From: Shewanella sp. UCD-KL12
GTDB taxonomy: Bacteria > Pseudomonadota > Gammaproteobacteria > Enterobacterales > Shewanellaceae
NCBI RefSeq assembly: GCF_001957125.1
Contig: NZ_MPHJ01000001.1
Span: 638,880-702,879, forward strand
Direction: 5' to 3'
Length of the DNA: 64,000 bases
This document shows, one piece after another, positions 17,325-26,581 of the stretch. Position 1 is the stretch's first letter; each line of letters begins with the position of its first letter. A program made the position numbers and the translations under genes. A model generated the notes under the pieces. The model had not been told where the DNA came from. It did no database searches and saw only the letters and a program-made list of their open reading frames with translations.

Positions 17325-19628
17325 ATGATTATGAAAAGTAGCAATAGCATGACCTTGTATGTGCCTCAAATGAATTGCGCCAGTTGTGTCGCCAAAATTG
17401 AGGGTGCATTCGAAAAATTAACACTGCCTGATGGGGCTAATGTCAGCGAAAAAGTGATTGCACGGGTAAATCTGGCCGATAAGCAGGTACAGCTTCAAGG
17501 TGCGATAAACAGTGACCTTGCAATCAAAACGGTAGCCAGTGTTGGCTACGACAGTGAGCTCGTGATCGATGCTAAGGCCGCCATTGAGAATAAGTCGAAA
17601 ACAGAACAGGCTGAATACCGCACTCGTATCATTCAGTCGATGCTAGGCTTGGGACTTGGTGTACCTATGATGTTATGGGGGCTATTGGGTGGTGAAATGA
17701 TGGTCAACAACTCAGAGCAGCAGTTCGCTTGGGGCGCGATGGGCATTGTCACCTTTATCTTACTTGTCACTACTGGTGGACACTTTTATAAGGGAATGTG
17801 GCGTGCGATTAAGGCTCGAACTGCCAATATGGATACCTTGATTGTTCTCGGTACTACAACGGCATGGGCTTACTCTATGTTGGTGGTGATTATGCCAAGC
17901 TTTTTCCCCGCCGATACTCGCCATGTTTACTTTGAAGCCAGCGTAATGATTTTGGGTCTGATTAACTTAGGCCATGCGCTAGAGTTGAGAGCAAAGGGAA
18001 AAACCAGTGAAGCAGTGCAGCGTTTAATCGGCTTGCAGGCAACAACCGCTTTTAGGATCGCAGAGAGTGGCGATGAAGAGGTAGAGATTAGCGCCATAAA
18101 TATCGGTGATATGTTGCGGTTAAAGCCAGGTGGACGAGTCGCGCTTGATGGCGAGGTGGTGAGTGGCAGCTCTAACCTCAATGAATCTATGCTGACTGGT
18201 GAACCTGTTCCTGTGTCTAAAGCTATTGGCGATACACTCAATGCTGGTACGGTCAACGGTAACGGCAGCATCATCTACCGTGTGACAGCGGGAGCCACCG
18301 ATACGCGTTTATCGAAAATAATCAGCTTAGTGCAACAAGCACAAACCTCCAAGATGCCAATTGGGCGTTTAACAGATAAGATCTCAGCGTATTTTGTGCC
18401 TGTTGTTGTGCTCATTGCCATTACAGCCTCAATAATCTGGTTCTTGGCAGGACCTGCGCCTCAGATCTCCCATGCATTAGTCGTTTTAACCAGTGTGTTA
18501 ATCATTGCATGCCCTTGTGCTCTGGGCTTAGCGACACCTATGTCAATTATGGTTTCTGTAGGACGAGCTGCGCAGATGGGCGTATTGATAAAAAATGGTG
18601 AAGCGCTGCAAACAGCCAGTAAAGTGACTACTGTTGTACTGGATAAAACGGGAACCATCACAGCCGGTACACCTAAAGTGACCTGTATGCAGTTAGTTCA
18701 AAATTTGGTTGGTGAAAACGCAGATCCAGCTTTAGATAACAGTACAGATTTGGATAGTTTAATGATTCAAATCGCCAGTTTAGAGCAGCACTCTGAGCAC
18801 CCGCTTGCCCAGGCTATTCTTGATAAAGCAGAGGAAAAGAAACTCAGCTTAGTAGAGCCTGGAAGCTTTAACAATATTCAAGGGAGAGGCATTGTTGGTA
18901 ACATAGATGGCGTGTCACTGGCGATCGGTAATATGGCGTTGATGGATATGCAAGAGGTATGTATTGCTGATATTGGCGCTGAGTATATTGCCTCACTATC
19001 ACAAAAAGGCATAACGCCAGTGTATGTGGCAAAAGACAGCAGACTTGTGGCAGTAATGGGCATTAGCGACCCGATAAAGCCAGATGCTGTGGCTGCGATA
19101 AGGGCACTTAAAAAGTTAGGTAAACGTGTGGTGCTACTGAGTGGAGACAAGCAAGCAACGGTGCAAGCTGTGGCTAGTCAAGTTGGTATTGAGGAGGTGA
19201 TAGCGGAAGTGTTGCCTGAACAAAAGCAAGCTCAAGTAGTAGCGCTAAAAGCTGAGGGAGAGATAGTTGCTATGGTTGGTGATGGTATCAATGATGCGCC
19301 AGCACTGGTGAGTGCCGATGTGGGGATAGCCATGGGGGATGGTACTGAGGTTGCGATAGAGAGTGCGGATCTCACTTTTCTTACAGGGCGACTCTCGGTA
19401 TTAGCTGAGACCTTTGTCTTAGCGAATGCAGGAATGAGAAATATCAAACAGAATCTATTCGGCGCGTTTGTTTATAACACTTTAGGTATCCCCATTGCAG
19501 CTGGAGTGTTATTTCCTTTTACTGGAATGTTGTTGAGCCCAGTTGTTGCCGGCGCTGCGATGGCGCTTTCATCGTTGACCGTGGTGACAAATGCTAATCG
19601 CTTGAGGCATGTGAAGTTAACTCGGTAG
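17325..19628 (+). CDS. copA: Cu(I)-exporting P1B-type ATPase CopA
   Basis: CopA pumps Cu(I) from cytosol to periplasm. The 767-residue protein has one N-terminal metal-binding domain with MNCASC (cysteines 18 and 21). Next come membrane helices, the actuator LTGEP loop, and the metal-transport CPC motif (396-398, in IACPCALGLATP). The phosphorylated Asp440 is in DKTGTI, followed by the SEHPLA motif and GDGINDAPAL. It starts at ATG 17325 behind GGGGAG. Regulation by the divergent CueR is supported by the promoter structure. A decayed copy of its last 40 or so codons lies about 70 bases downstream. Confidence 0.96.
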   Translation: MIMKSSNSMTLYVPQMNCASCVAKIEGAFEKLTLPDGANVSEKVIARVNLADKQVQLQGAINSDLAIKTVASVGYDSELVIDAKAAIENKSKTEQAEYRTRIIQSMLGLGLGVPMMLWGLLGGEMMVNNSEQQFAWGAMGIVTFILLVTTGGHFYKGMWRAIKARTANMDTLIVLGTTTAWAYSMLVVIMPSFFPADTRHVYFEASVMILGLINLGHALELRAKGKTSEAVQRLIGLQATTAFRIAESGDEEVEISAINIGDMLRLKPGGRVALDGEVVSGSSNLNESMLTGEPVPVSKAIGDTLNAGTVNGNGSIIYRVTAGATDTRLSKIISLVQQAQTSKMPIGRLTDKISAYFVPVVVLIAITASIIWFLAGPAPQISHALVVLTSVLIIACPCALGLATPMSIMVSVGRAAQMGVLIKNGEALQTASKVTTVVLDKTGTITAGTPKVTCMQLVQNLVGENADPALDNSTDLDSLMIQIASLEQHSEHPLAQAILDKAEEKKLSLVEPGSFNNIQGRGIVGNIDGVSLAIGNMALMDMQEVCIADIGAEYIASLSQKGITPVYVAKDSRLVAVMGISDPIKPDAVAAIRALKKLGKRVVLLSGDKQATVQAVASQVGIEEVIAEVLPEQKQAQVVALKAEGEIVAMVGDGINDAPALVSADVGIAMGDGTEVAIESADLTFLTGRLSVLAETFVLANAGMRNIKQNLFGAFVYNTLGIPIAAGVLFPFTGMLLSPVVAGAAMALSSLTVVTNANRLRHVKLTR

Positions 19629-19699
19629 TTTATCGCTAGTGTAATAGGTGCATGACATCCCAATAAAACCTAAATAAACCTAAATAAAACCTATTCGAG

Positions 19700-19852
19700 C
19701 TGTTATCTATCTATAGCTCTTTAGGTGATCCTGTATCCGCAGGTGTCATGTTCCCACTGACAGGTATGTTACTCAGCCCGGTAATAGCAGGCGCTGCGAT
19801 GGCACTCTTATTTCAGTTAGCACCTTTGACGGTGGTCTCAGGTGCTAACTGA
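19700..19852 (+). pseudogene. Relic of a second copA 3' end
   Basis: From 19712 one frame reads [19 protein letters not shown], then [13 protein letters not shown] and LTVVSGAN to a TGA at 19850-19852. This parallels the CopA C-terminus ([42 protein letters not shown]), with a six-residue insertion before LTVV. No start or upstream part is present. It looks like the remains of a tandem copA duplication or of a related ATPase gene. Upstream, 19664-19693 is a short AAACCTAAATA-type repeat. Beyond the relic, up to 19919, I see nothing. Confidence 0.78.
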
Positions 19853-19919
19853 TTGAGTTATTCCATTAAATAAGCATTTAAAATGCAATTACTAATAGGC
19901 AAAGTAGCTACTATAAAAG

Positions 19920-20498
19920 TCATTTCTTAAGTGTAAGTGAGCGTATTTGTAATGTCGCTAAACCGCCATCTTTATCTGTCAAACTTGGCGTTAAATACAG
20001 CGCGTTAACCTTCTCAAGTACAATGCCGTAATCTATAGAGTCCATTGGAGTCCAGTCTGGGCGTGCAAAGTCGTTTAACTCGACTTCTTGGGGGCGCCAT
20101 TGTGAAGCTGCTGGTAGCTTTACTTGGTAATGGGCATAACTCTTATCACCTTGCTTACCATAATGGGTTTGTGACAATTTTATCAATAATGGAGTATCAC
20201 ATTTATAAGTAAGGGTAATTTTGTTTGTTCCCAATAGTAAAGCTGGATCTGGAGTGTAAATTACTTCTATCCATGAGTTACGCTGAGGATCAACGCGGGG
20301 GATACGGTTAAAGTTAATCCAAACCCCCTCTTCAGTGATTAATTTATTCTTAACCTTAGCTATACTCCCGTAAGGGTCAGTTGCATAACTCCATTGTGCT
20401 GCTTCTAAGGCCGGATACTGCTCGTTGGCATATAATGTGGTGGGGAATAGTAGGACGCACACTAAGTTAAATAGGATGGCTTTCATATATTTCGGCAT
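19920..20498 (-). CDS. Secreted beta-sandwich protein, unknown
   Basis: The start at 20498 follows AAGGGT and gives a 192-residue protein with a signal peptide (MPKYMKAILFNLVCVLLF, cleavage near LYA-NEQ). A longer in-frame start would put 24 residues before the signal and lacks a ribosome site. The mature part has alternating strands, with NSWIEVIYTPD near the middle and a YGIVLEKVNALYLTPSLT...ATLQIRSLTLKK end. That pattern resembles galactose-binding-like or carbohydrate-binding jelly rolls. I do not recognise a named family. It is convergent with copA and its relic. Confidence 0.6.
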   Translation of the reverse strand: MPKYMKAILFNLVCVLLFPTTLYANEQYPALEAAQWSYATDPYGSIAKVKNKLITEEGVWINFNRIPRVDPQRNSWIEVIYTPDPALLLGTNKITLTYKCDTPLLIKLSQTHYGKQGDKSYAHYQVKLPAASQWRPQEVELNDFARPDWTPMDSIDYGIVLEKVNALYLTPSLTDKDGGLATLQIRSLTLKK

Positions 20499-20820
20499 AA
20501 TTACCCTTGATAAATTAAAATGCACAAAGTGTTTAAACAACGTTTCGTTAGCTGGGCTATATAATAACAAACAGTTACTTGTGCCATTAAACTTAAAATT
20601 AGAACAAAGTTACTCTTAGAAAAGCAGACCTACCTATTTCAGTTAACTCAAATAGAGGAAAAGTGAGATAGTGGTAATTCACCTTGTAAAATAGGCTAAT
20701 GAGAATGCTTGGTAGGGGAAAGTAGTCTAATAGTACAGGGAACAAATGGTTTGAAAACGAAGTCTTAATATGGGGTTCAAGTTGATAATTTGAGCTGAAA
20801 TGCTATAGTACCGCGCTTAA

Positions 20821-20886
20821 AATTTTTGAGTAATGCCTCTATTCCTGGTGTTACTTAATCCAGTCAGCTTCAAATACTCAAAAATT
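20821..20886 (+). repeat. Inverted repeat in the leader of the ABC-F gene
   Basis: AATTTTTGAGTA (20821-20832) and TACTCAAAAATT (20875-20886) are perfect 12-bp complements with 42 bases between them, ending 57 bases before the TTG start. They could form a long stem in the mRNA leader. The remaining gap from 20499 is AT-rich with possible promoter sequence but no gene. Confidence 0.6.
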
Positions 20887-20943
20887 GCTGAATTGGCTGG
20901 TTCTGTTTTATCTTTAAATCACTCGAATTTTGGAATTTTACAC

Positions 20944-22539
20944 TTGATTACTACAGCTAATATCACCATGCAGTTTGGCTCTAAGCCACTGTTTGAAAAC
21001 ATCTCAGTCAAATTTGGCGGCGGCAACCGATACGGTCTGATCGGCGCTAACGGCTGTGGTAAGTCAACCTTTATGAAGATCTTAGGTGGCGAGCTTGAGC
21101 CGACAGGCGGTAATGTCTCTTTAGACGTGAACGAGCGCTTAGGTAAGTTGAGCCAGAACCAGTTTGGTTACGAAGAGTTCAATGTCGTTGATACTGTGAT
21201 CATGGGTCATACCCAGTTATGGGAAGTCAAAAAAGAGCGTGACCGTATCTATTCACTGCCAGAGATGAGTGAAGAAGACGGTATCAAGGTGGCTGAGCTT
21301 GAGATGGAGTTTGCTGAGATGGACGGTTATACCGCCGAATCTCGTGCTGGTGAGCTACTAATGGGTGTAGGTATTGGTGTCGAACAACACTTCGGCCTTA
21401 TGAGTGAAATTGCACCAGGCTTCAAGCTTCGTGTGCTACTTGCCCAAGCGCTTTTTTCAGATCCAGATGTACTGCTTCTCGATGAGCCAACCAACAACTT
21501 GGACATCGATACCATTCGCTGGCTACAAGAGATGCTGAACCAACGTAACAGTACTATGATCATCATCTCTCACGATAGATACTTCCTTAACTCCGTGTGT
21601 ACTCATATGGCTGACTTGGATTATGGTGAGCTTCGTCTGTTCCCTGGTAACTATGATGAGTACATGATGGCTGCGCAGCAGTCACGTGAGCGTTTGATGT
21701 CAGATAACGCTAAAAAGAAAGCGCAAATTGCTGAGCTTCAAGGCTTCGTTGCCCGTTTCTCTGCGAACGCATCAAAAGCTAAGCAAGCAACGTCTCGTGC
21801 AAAACTTATCGATAAGATCAAGATTGATGAAGTAAAAGCATCAAGCCGTGTGAATCCATTTATTCGTTTTGAGCAAGAGAAAAAACTGTTCCGTAATGCG
21901 CTAGTGGTAGAACAGTTAGAGAAAGGCTTTGATGAAGGTCCACTATTCAAGGGGATGGATTTAATCGTTGAAGTTGGCGAGCGTATCGCTGTTCTTGGTG
22001 AGAACGGTGTGGGTAAGACAACATTACTACGTACTCTTATTCATGATATCCCACAAGATAGTGGTACGATTCAATGGTCTGAAAACTCAACCATTGGCTA
22101 CTATGCACAGGACCATGAGTCAGACTTTGAAAATGATATGACCCTGTTTGACTGGATGAGTCAGTGGCGCAAGCCAGAAGATGATGACCAATCTGTACGT
22201 GGTTACTTAGGCCGTATGCTGTTCAGCTCAGATGACATCAAGAAGTCGGTTAAGGTACTTTCTGGTGGTGAGAAAGGTCGTATGTTGTTTGGTAAGCTTA
22301 TTATGCAGAAGCCAAACATCTTGGTAATGGATGAGCCAACGAACCACATGGATATGGAATCGATTGAATCTTTGAACAATGCGCTAGAGCTGTATGAAGG
22401 TACATTAATCTTCGTCAGTCATGACCGTGCATTTGTATCATCGATTGCCAATCGCATCATTGAAGTTAGCAAAGATAGCATTAACGACTTTAAGGGCTCT
22501 TATGATGAGTTCCTTACTAGCAAAGGTGTTGAGGGATAG
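20944..22539 (+). CDS. ybiT: ABC-F ATPase, YbiT type
   Basis: A soluble protein with two ATP-binding domains of the ABC-F class, which act on ribosomes rather than as transporters. The TTG at 20944 is preferred because the protein then begins [17 protein letters not shown] and has 531 residues, like E. coli YbiT (about 530). An in-frame ATG at 20833 would add 37 residues unlike the family. Walker A motifs are GANGCGKST and GENGVGKTT. The first signature is degenerate ([16 protein letters not shown]) as in YbiT; the second is [11 protein letters not shown] strong terminator follows. The leader holds a 12-bp inverted repeat. Confidence 0.88.
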   Translation: MITTANITMQFGSKPLFENISVKFGGGNRYGLIGANGCGKSTFMKILGGELEPTGGNVSLDVNERLGKLSQNQFGYEEFNVVDTVIMGHTQLWEVKKERDRIYSLPEMSEEDGIKVAELEMEFAEMDGYTAESRAGELLMGVGIGVEQHFGLMSEIAPGFKLRVLLAQALFSDPDVLLLDEPTNNLDIDTIRWLQEMLNQRNSTMIIISHDRYFLNSVCTHMADLDYGELRLFPGNYDEYMMAAQQSRERLMSDNAKKKAQIAELQGFVARFSANASKAKQATSRAKLIDKIKIDEVKASSRVNPFIRFEQEKKLFRNALVVEQLEKGFDEGPLFKGMDLIVEVGERIAVLGENGVGKTTLLRTLIHDIPQDSGTIQWSENSTIGYYAQDHESDFENDMTLFDWMSQWRKPEDDDQSVRGYLGRMLFSSDDIKKSVKVLSGGEKGRMLFGKLIMQKPNILVMDEPTNHMDMESIESLNNALELYEGTLIFVSHDRAFVSSIANRIIEVSKDSINDFKGSYDEFLTSKGVEG

Positions 22540-22571
22540 TTTTCTTAACATTTCTTTGAGTCACCATAATG

Positions 22572-22604
22572 AAAACCAGTTAGTTTGCTAACTGGTTTTT
22601 TTTT
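22572..22604 (+). terminator. Terminator after the ABC-F gene
   Basis: A 12-bp perfect stem (AAAACCAGTTAG, 22572-22583; CTAACTGGTTTT, 22588-22599) with a TTTG loop runs into nine consecutive T residues. Confidence 0.93.
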
Positions 22605-22814
22605 ATAAAATATTAGCGAGGTGATAGCTATTGCATTAGCAGGCCTTCAAGATTAATTCTTTAACCATATAGATTGTGATTATCCAGTACTTTTTCGAGT
22701 AGCGAGCTGCGATGACTACGATTACTCTCTCCTGTTCAACTTAGCGCAACCTTCGCCCTGTTAGTCTCTGCGCAAGTATCACTCTCAACTTTCAACCCTA
22801 AATCTGGTTAATCA

Positions 22815-23516
22815 ATGAAAATCACCGCAGTAAACCTCTCTAAACTTTCTTTATACAGTTTGTTTGTCACGTCAGTCGCTTCATCATTATGGTCAACTTC
22901 ACTATCGGCACAAGAAAGTGAAGCGACTGAAGAGGAGCTAAGTGTCGAGGATGAAAAGCATATTGATGATCCTACCCGTATATTGACTCGCTTTGGTGTT
23001 GGTTATGATGGGCAACTGACCTTTAACGGCACACTTGGGCTTGATGAGACTCGAATGCTGCGAGTGCAAGTGAATGAAGATGCCAGTGAGTGGCAATTAG
23101 GTGGCTCGTGGTTGTTTGATAAAGGTATCGTTAATGTGTTTATGAATGGCCATGAAGAGCGCAATACATACAGTATAGGCACTTTTGTGCCTCTAAATAA
23201 GCTTGGATTCGATACCGGTAAATGGCAAGTGTTTCCTATGGCTGGAGCCAACTTTGTTGAAGGTAAAAAAGGTAACTCAAATAGTACTGGTGCCTATGTT
23301 GGTGGCTTTGTCATTCGTCCTATCGATGAACATTGGTCTGTTCTAGGCTACAGTGGGGTTTCAGTTGGCAGCAGTGACTACCTTGGTGTGTGGGGGGGAG
23401 TGGGTGGCAGCTATAAAATCACCAGCAAACAGAGTATTCGGTTAATGGCTAGCTATTCGGAAGATAGTTATCGAACTGACAATAAGCTAAGCATATCCTA
23501 TAGCTATGAACTGTAA
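22815..23516 (+). CDS. Predicted outer-membrane beta-barrel protein, unknown
   Basis: A 233-residue protein with a signal peptide ending near LSAQES, an acidic linker (EATEEELSVEDEKHIDD), then alternating amphipathic strands rich in Gly and aromatics (WQLGGSWLFDKGIVNVFMNG; YLGVWGGVGGSYKI; SIRLMASYSEDSYR) to a C-terminal SISYSYEL. This is the pattern of a small outer-membrane barrel. No family is recognised. It is convergent with the aminopeptidase gene and shares its terminator. The 22605-22814 gap upstream holds nothing else identifiable. Confidence 0.65.
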   Translation: MKITAVNLSKLSLYSLFVTSVASSLWSTSLSAQESEATEEELSVEDEKHIDDPTRILTRFGVGYDGQLTFNGTLGLDETRMLRVQVNEDASEWQLGGSWLFDKGIVNVFMNGHEERNTYSIGTFVPLNKLGFDTGKWQVFPMAGANFVEGKKGNSNSTGAYVGGFVIRPIDEHWSVLGYSGVSVGSSDYLGVWGGVGGSYKITSKQSIRLMASYSEDSYRTDNKLSISYSYEL

Positions 23517-23541
23517 ACGAGTTACTGCTAGACGTTAGAAT

Positions 23542-23570
23542 AGAAACCTAGGGCTAAGCCCTAGGTTTCT
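23542..23570. terminator. Bidirectional terminator
   Basis: AGAAACCTAGGGC (23542-23554) and GCCCTAGGTTTCT (23558-23570) form a 13-bp perfect stem with a TAA loop between two convergent genes. Confidence 0.85.
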
Positions 23571-23580
23571 CGCTTTAATC

Positions 23581-24942
23581 TTACTTATCGAAGCGTGTCT
23601 CTAGGTAGTCAAATACCGCACGAATACCGAAAGACTCACCACCGACAGGGCGACCTGGCAGTTTGCGGCTGTTCCAACCCATTACATCGAAGTGGCTCCA
23701 GCTGATATCTTCATCAACAAAGGCTTCGAGGTAGAGTGCTGCAGTGATAGCACCGCCTTGAGGTACACGGCCACAGTTGGCTAGATCAGCAATATCACTG
23801 CTTGTTAGCTCAAGGTATGGCTTATGTAGCGGCATACGCCAGATAGGGTCTTGTACGTTAAGCCCTGATTGAGTCATGTCCAGCGCCACTTGGTCATCAT
23901 TACTGAAGAAACCTGGTAGCTCAGTACCTAGGGCGATACGCATCGCGCCAGTTAACGTAGCAAAATCAATCATCAGCTCAGGCTTATCATTACTCGCTTC
24001 GGCTAATGCATCACATAACACTAAGCGGCCTTCTGCATCGGTATTATCGATTTCAACTGTGATCCCTTTACGGGTTTTAATCACATCACCTGGGCGGAAT
24101 GCATTGGCCGATACTGCATTCTCAACAGCCGGAACCAATACACGTAGTCGAATAGGTAAGTTACTGGCCATGATCTGGTGAGCAAGACCAATAACATGAG
24201 CGGCGCCGCCCATATCTTTCTTCATCAAACGCATACCTGCGCCAGGTTTTAGATCTAAGCCGCCCGAGTCAAAACAGACACCTTTACCGACCAAAGTCAC
24301 TAGAGGCGCGTTTTCATCACCCCAGGTTAGATCGATAAGGCGAGGTTTATTCTCACTGGCGCGGCCTACCATATGAATCGTTGGGTAATTTTGTGCTAGT
24401 AGCTCATCACCGACGATTTGAGTCACTTGGCCACCAAACTCTGAGGCCAAGTTCTCCATCACCTCACCAAGATGCTGAGGCATCATATCGGCTGCGGGGG
24501 TGTTGATTAAGTCGCGTACGATAGAGACTGATCGAACCAGTTTTTGTGTTTCATCTACTTGCGCTTGTGTCGGTAATACAAGTTGAGGGTAGCGCTTGTC
24601 ATTCTTCTTATAACGGTCGAACTTATATGCGCCAAGGCCCCAACTAAAAGCCGCTATTTTTACTTGTTCTTCGGTACCGTTAATGCTGAATTGTCCAGCA
24701 GGAAGTTGGTTAACTAGATCGCCACAAACCCAGTACGACTCGGTCTCTTTAGTGACAAAAATAGCTTGAGCCAGTTCACCACTGCTTGCAGGAATAAGAC
24801 TTAAGCCTTTGCCGTCGAATTGAGTTGTCGACAACCAGTTGGTGGTTTGCTTGTCTTGTTCGGCTAACCAAGTTGAGTATTCATCTGTGTGTAAAATGGT
24901 AAGAGGGGTGCCAGAGACACCTGAGATCAATAGTTCAGTCAT
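23581..24942 (-). CDS. Leucyl aminopeptidase family protein (M17)
   Basis: A cytosolic metallo-aminopeptidase of 453 residues that removes N-terminal residues from peptides. The C-terminal catalytic domain shows the metal-binding GKGVCFDSGG and KKDMGGAA segments, the M17 signature NTDAEGRL, and the family's FATLTGAMRIALG and WRMPLHKPY segments. The N-terminal domain is weakly conserved, as is usual. It may correspond to the PepB branch. It starts at ATG 24942 on the minus strand. It is a single gene, convergent with the barrel-protein gene. Confidence 0.9.
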   Translation of the reverse strand: MTELLISGVSGTPLTILHTDEYSTWLAEQDKQTTNWLSTTQFDGKGLSLIPASSGELAQAIFVTKETESYWVCGDLVNQLPAGQFSINGTEEQVKIAAFSWGLGAYKFDRYKKNDKRYPQLVLPTQAQVDETQKLVRSVSIVRDLINTPAADMMPQHLGEVMENLASEFGGQVTQIVGDELLAQNYPTIHMVGRASENKPRLIDLTWGDENAPLVTLVGKGVCFDSGGLDLKPGAGMRLMKKDMGGAAHVIGLAHQIMASNLPIRLRVLVPAVENAVSANAFRPGDVIKTRKGITVEIDNTDAEGRLVLCDALAEASNDKPELMIDFATLTGAMRIALGTELPGFFSNDDQVALDMTQSGLNVQDPIWRMPLHKPYLELTSSDIADLANCGRVPQGGAITAALYLEAFVDEDISWSHFDVMGWNSRKLPGRPVGGESFGIRAVFDYLETRFDK

Positions 24943-25207
24943 GTTGGAGTTATGCTCGCTGCTGCTTATTTTAATTTGAGATAGGGATGAAATTAACGCT
25001 CGTTCTTAAAACAAGTTATTACACTTTTATAAAAAATAGTGATTAAACTTGTTATCAAAGCTGATGCAACAGAATAGCAGGCTATGGGGTGAGGGGAAAG
25101 GCGAGGGGCCGTATAGGCTAAGAAAAGTGACGGTTTATTCGCTCTTACATTGAGCGCTATGAGCGATAATTTTGCTATGGCTAGTTTTCATTTTAGCTCG
25201 TTTCGTT

Positions 25208-25696
25208 TTAGTTGTTTTTCGTTTTAGCCAGCTTGGCAGAATCTCGCAGCCTTTTCTTCTCTGCCATATTGTTAAATGAGCTGGGCAGTACATCGACGCC
25301 GACTATCTTGCCAAGCTTAACAACTAAGGGAATAGTGATGGGCGCAAAAGGTAAAACGGCAAACACACCTAGGCCTAAGCCTTTGAGTAGATCGGCAAAT
25401 TGCTTGTTGGCTTCTTTAAGATCTTCTCTACTCGCCTGCTTTTTGGTGTAACGCTTATAGGTGACCAACATATCTTTGGTCTCCTTCTTCTCTTGGGCTA
25501 ATGCCTCTTTCAAGATCAGCATGTCGCGTTTTAAACGCATCGAAAAGCGCTTTCTTCCAATACGAAAAACGCGTATCGGTGCTTTATGTGTATGGTGGTA
25601 AATTTTCATGGCGCGGATTGTCTCATAGCCGTCCTTAGGGAGATAGGGGCGATACTGTTTTTGTTGCAAGCATTTGTCACAAGTTTTCCCAAACAA
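25208..25696 (-). CDS. LETM1-like small protein
   Basis: Up to 162 residues. A basic, probably helical region (RLKRDMLILKEALAQEKKETKDML) precedes LKGLGLGVFAVLPFAPITIP, then LVVKLGKIVGVDVLPSSF. This strongly resembles the core of LETM1-domain proteins (a Gly-rich hydrophobic segment followed by LLP-S-F). The longest form starts at TTG 25696 and carries a CDKC pair. An ATG at 25609, giving 133 residues, is equally possible since neither has a strong ribosome site. The bacterial role of this domain is unknown; association with the inner membrane is likely. It is an isolated gene. Confidence 0.62.
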   Translation of the reverse strand: MFGKTCDKCLQQKQYRPYLPKDGYETIRAMKIYHHTHKAPIRVFRIGRKRFSMRLKRDMLILKEALAQEKKETKDMLVTYKRYTKKQASREDLKEANKQFADLLKGLGLGVFAVLPFAPITIPLVVKLGKIVGVDVLPSSFNNMAEKKRLRDSAKLAKTKNN

Positions 25697-25767
25697 TCAC
25701 TTCTGCTTAACGATAGCCTAAAAAGTTAATAGCGTGTGTTTAATGTAAAGCTAGCTCTACAACTATT

Positions 25768-25777
25768 TTGTCGACAA
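25768..25777. promoter_or_regulatory. PrpR-type operator 1
   Basis: TTGTCGACAA is a perfect palindrome 83 bases before the GntR-family gene. The same palindrome recurs 52 bases downstream and again inside the gene, as expected for autoregulation by a GntR-type dimer. Confidence 0.72.
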
Positions 25778-25818
25778 TCTGTCGGTTTTAGTTTGACCAA
25801 GACAATTTATATGGCTAT

Positions 25819-25830
25819 ATTGTCGACAAT
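25819..25830. promoter_or_regulatory. PrpR-type operator 2
   Basis: ATTGTCGACAAT is a perfect 12-bp palindrome. Its centre is 52 bases (about five helical turns) from that of the first, and it lies 29 bases before the GntR-family start. Confidence 0.75.
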
Positions 25831-25859
25831 CGAATAAAAAAGAAGCACTAATTAAAGGT

Positions 25860-26525
25860 ATGACATTTTTTAGCGAACAGCCAGTCACTGCGGCAGATAA
25901 GACCTTTATTCAATTACGAAAAGATATCGTTGAAGGTCAGATCCCGTCAGGCAGTAAGTTAAGTGAGACTGATTTGTCGACAAAATATGCCGTGAGCCGC
26001 GCTATCGTACGAGAAGCAATCAATCGCCTTGAGTCGTGCCATATTGTTGAGCGTAAAGCCAATGTGGGAGCCCGAGTCGTCTCTCTGACAAATGAAGGGT
26101 TAATTGAGCTTTATCAAGTTCGCGAATCGTTAGAGGGGATGGCGGCTAGGTTAGCCGCTAAAAATATGACAACTGCCGAGATTGATGACCTCAACGCGCT
26201 ACTTAGCGCCCATTTCGATGAGGTTAAAAGCGGCGAGTCTTACTATCAAGAAGCTGGAGATGTCGACTTTCATTATCGCATCATCTTAGGCAGTAAAAAT
26301 AAACACCTTATCTCTATGCTCATCAATGGCATCTATCACTTAGTTCGCATGTATCGGGTACAGCTCGGCATGGCAGGCCCTAGAGTCACCACAGCGTTTG
26401 ATGAGCATAAACATATCGTACAAGCCATATCTAATCGTGATGAGGAGCTCGCAGAAATATTGATGCGACGCCACATCATGTACTCAAAAAATAACGTAGA
26501 GAAAAATTTAGCCGAAAGCCGTTAA
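25860..26525 (+). CDS. prpR: GntR-family (FCD) regulator of the methylcitrate locus
   Basis: A 221-residue regulator with an N-terminal winged helix (about 13-75: IPSGSKLSETDLSTKYAVSRAIVREAINRLE) and a helical FCD effector domain with the metal-binding pattern DVDFHYRIIL...H...EHKHIVQAI. It is the first gene before prpB-prpC-acnD-prpF on the same strand, so it is very probably the local repressor responding to a propionate-derived signal such as 2-methylcitrate. This regulator is GntR-type, unlike the sigma54-dependent PrpR of enteric bacteria. Palindromes lie in its promoter and one inside the gene. The AAAGG before ATG 25860 is unusually close (one base). Confidence 0.85.
   Translation: MTFFSEQPVTAADKTFIQLRKDIVEGQIPSGSKLSETDLSTKYAVSRAIVREAINRLESCHIVERKANVGARVVSLTNEGLIELYQVRESLEGMAARLAAKNMTTAEIDDLNALLSAHFDEVKSGESYYQEAGDVDFHYRIILGSKNKHLISMLINGIYHLVRMYRVQLGMAGPRVTTAFDEHKHIVQAISNRDEELAEILMRRHIMYSKNNVEKNLAESR
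25973..25984. promoter_or_regulatory. Intragenic PrpR-type palindrome
   Basis: TTTGTCGACAAA lies within codons 38-42 of the GntR-family gene and repeats the TTGTCGACAA core of the two promoter operators, 154 bases from the second. It could be an auxiliary operator, or a chance coding match. Confidence 0.5.
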
Positions 26526-26581
26526 TTAGACGGTCAACGGGTTTTATCGCATTTGATATTCAACATGAATAAAGAGAGGGA

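Noticed and set aside
20833..20943. N-terminal extension of the ABC-F protein from ATG 20833
   Set aside because: It adds 37 residues not expected in the YbiT family and passes through the leader inverted repeat; the TTG at 20944 gives the usual length and N-terminus.
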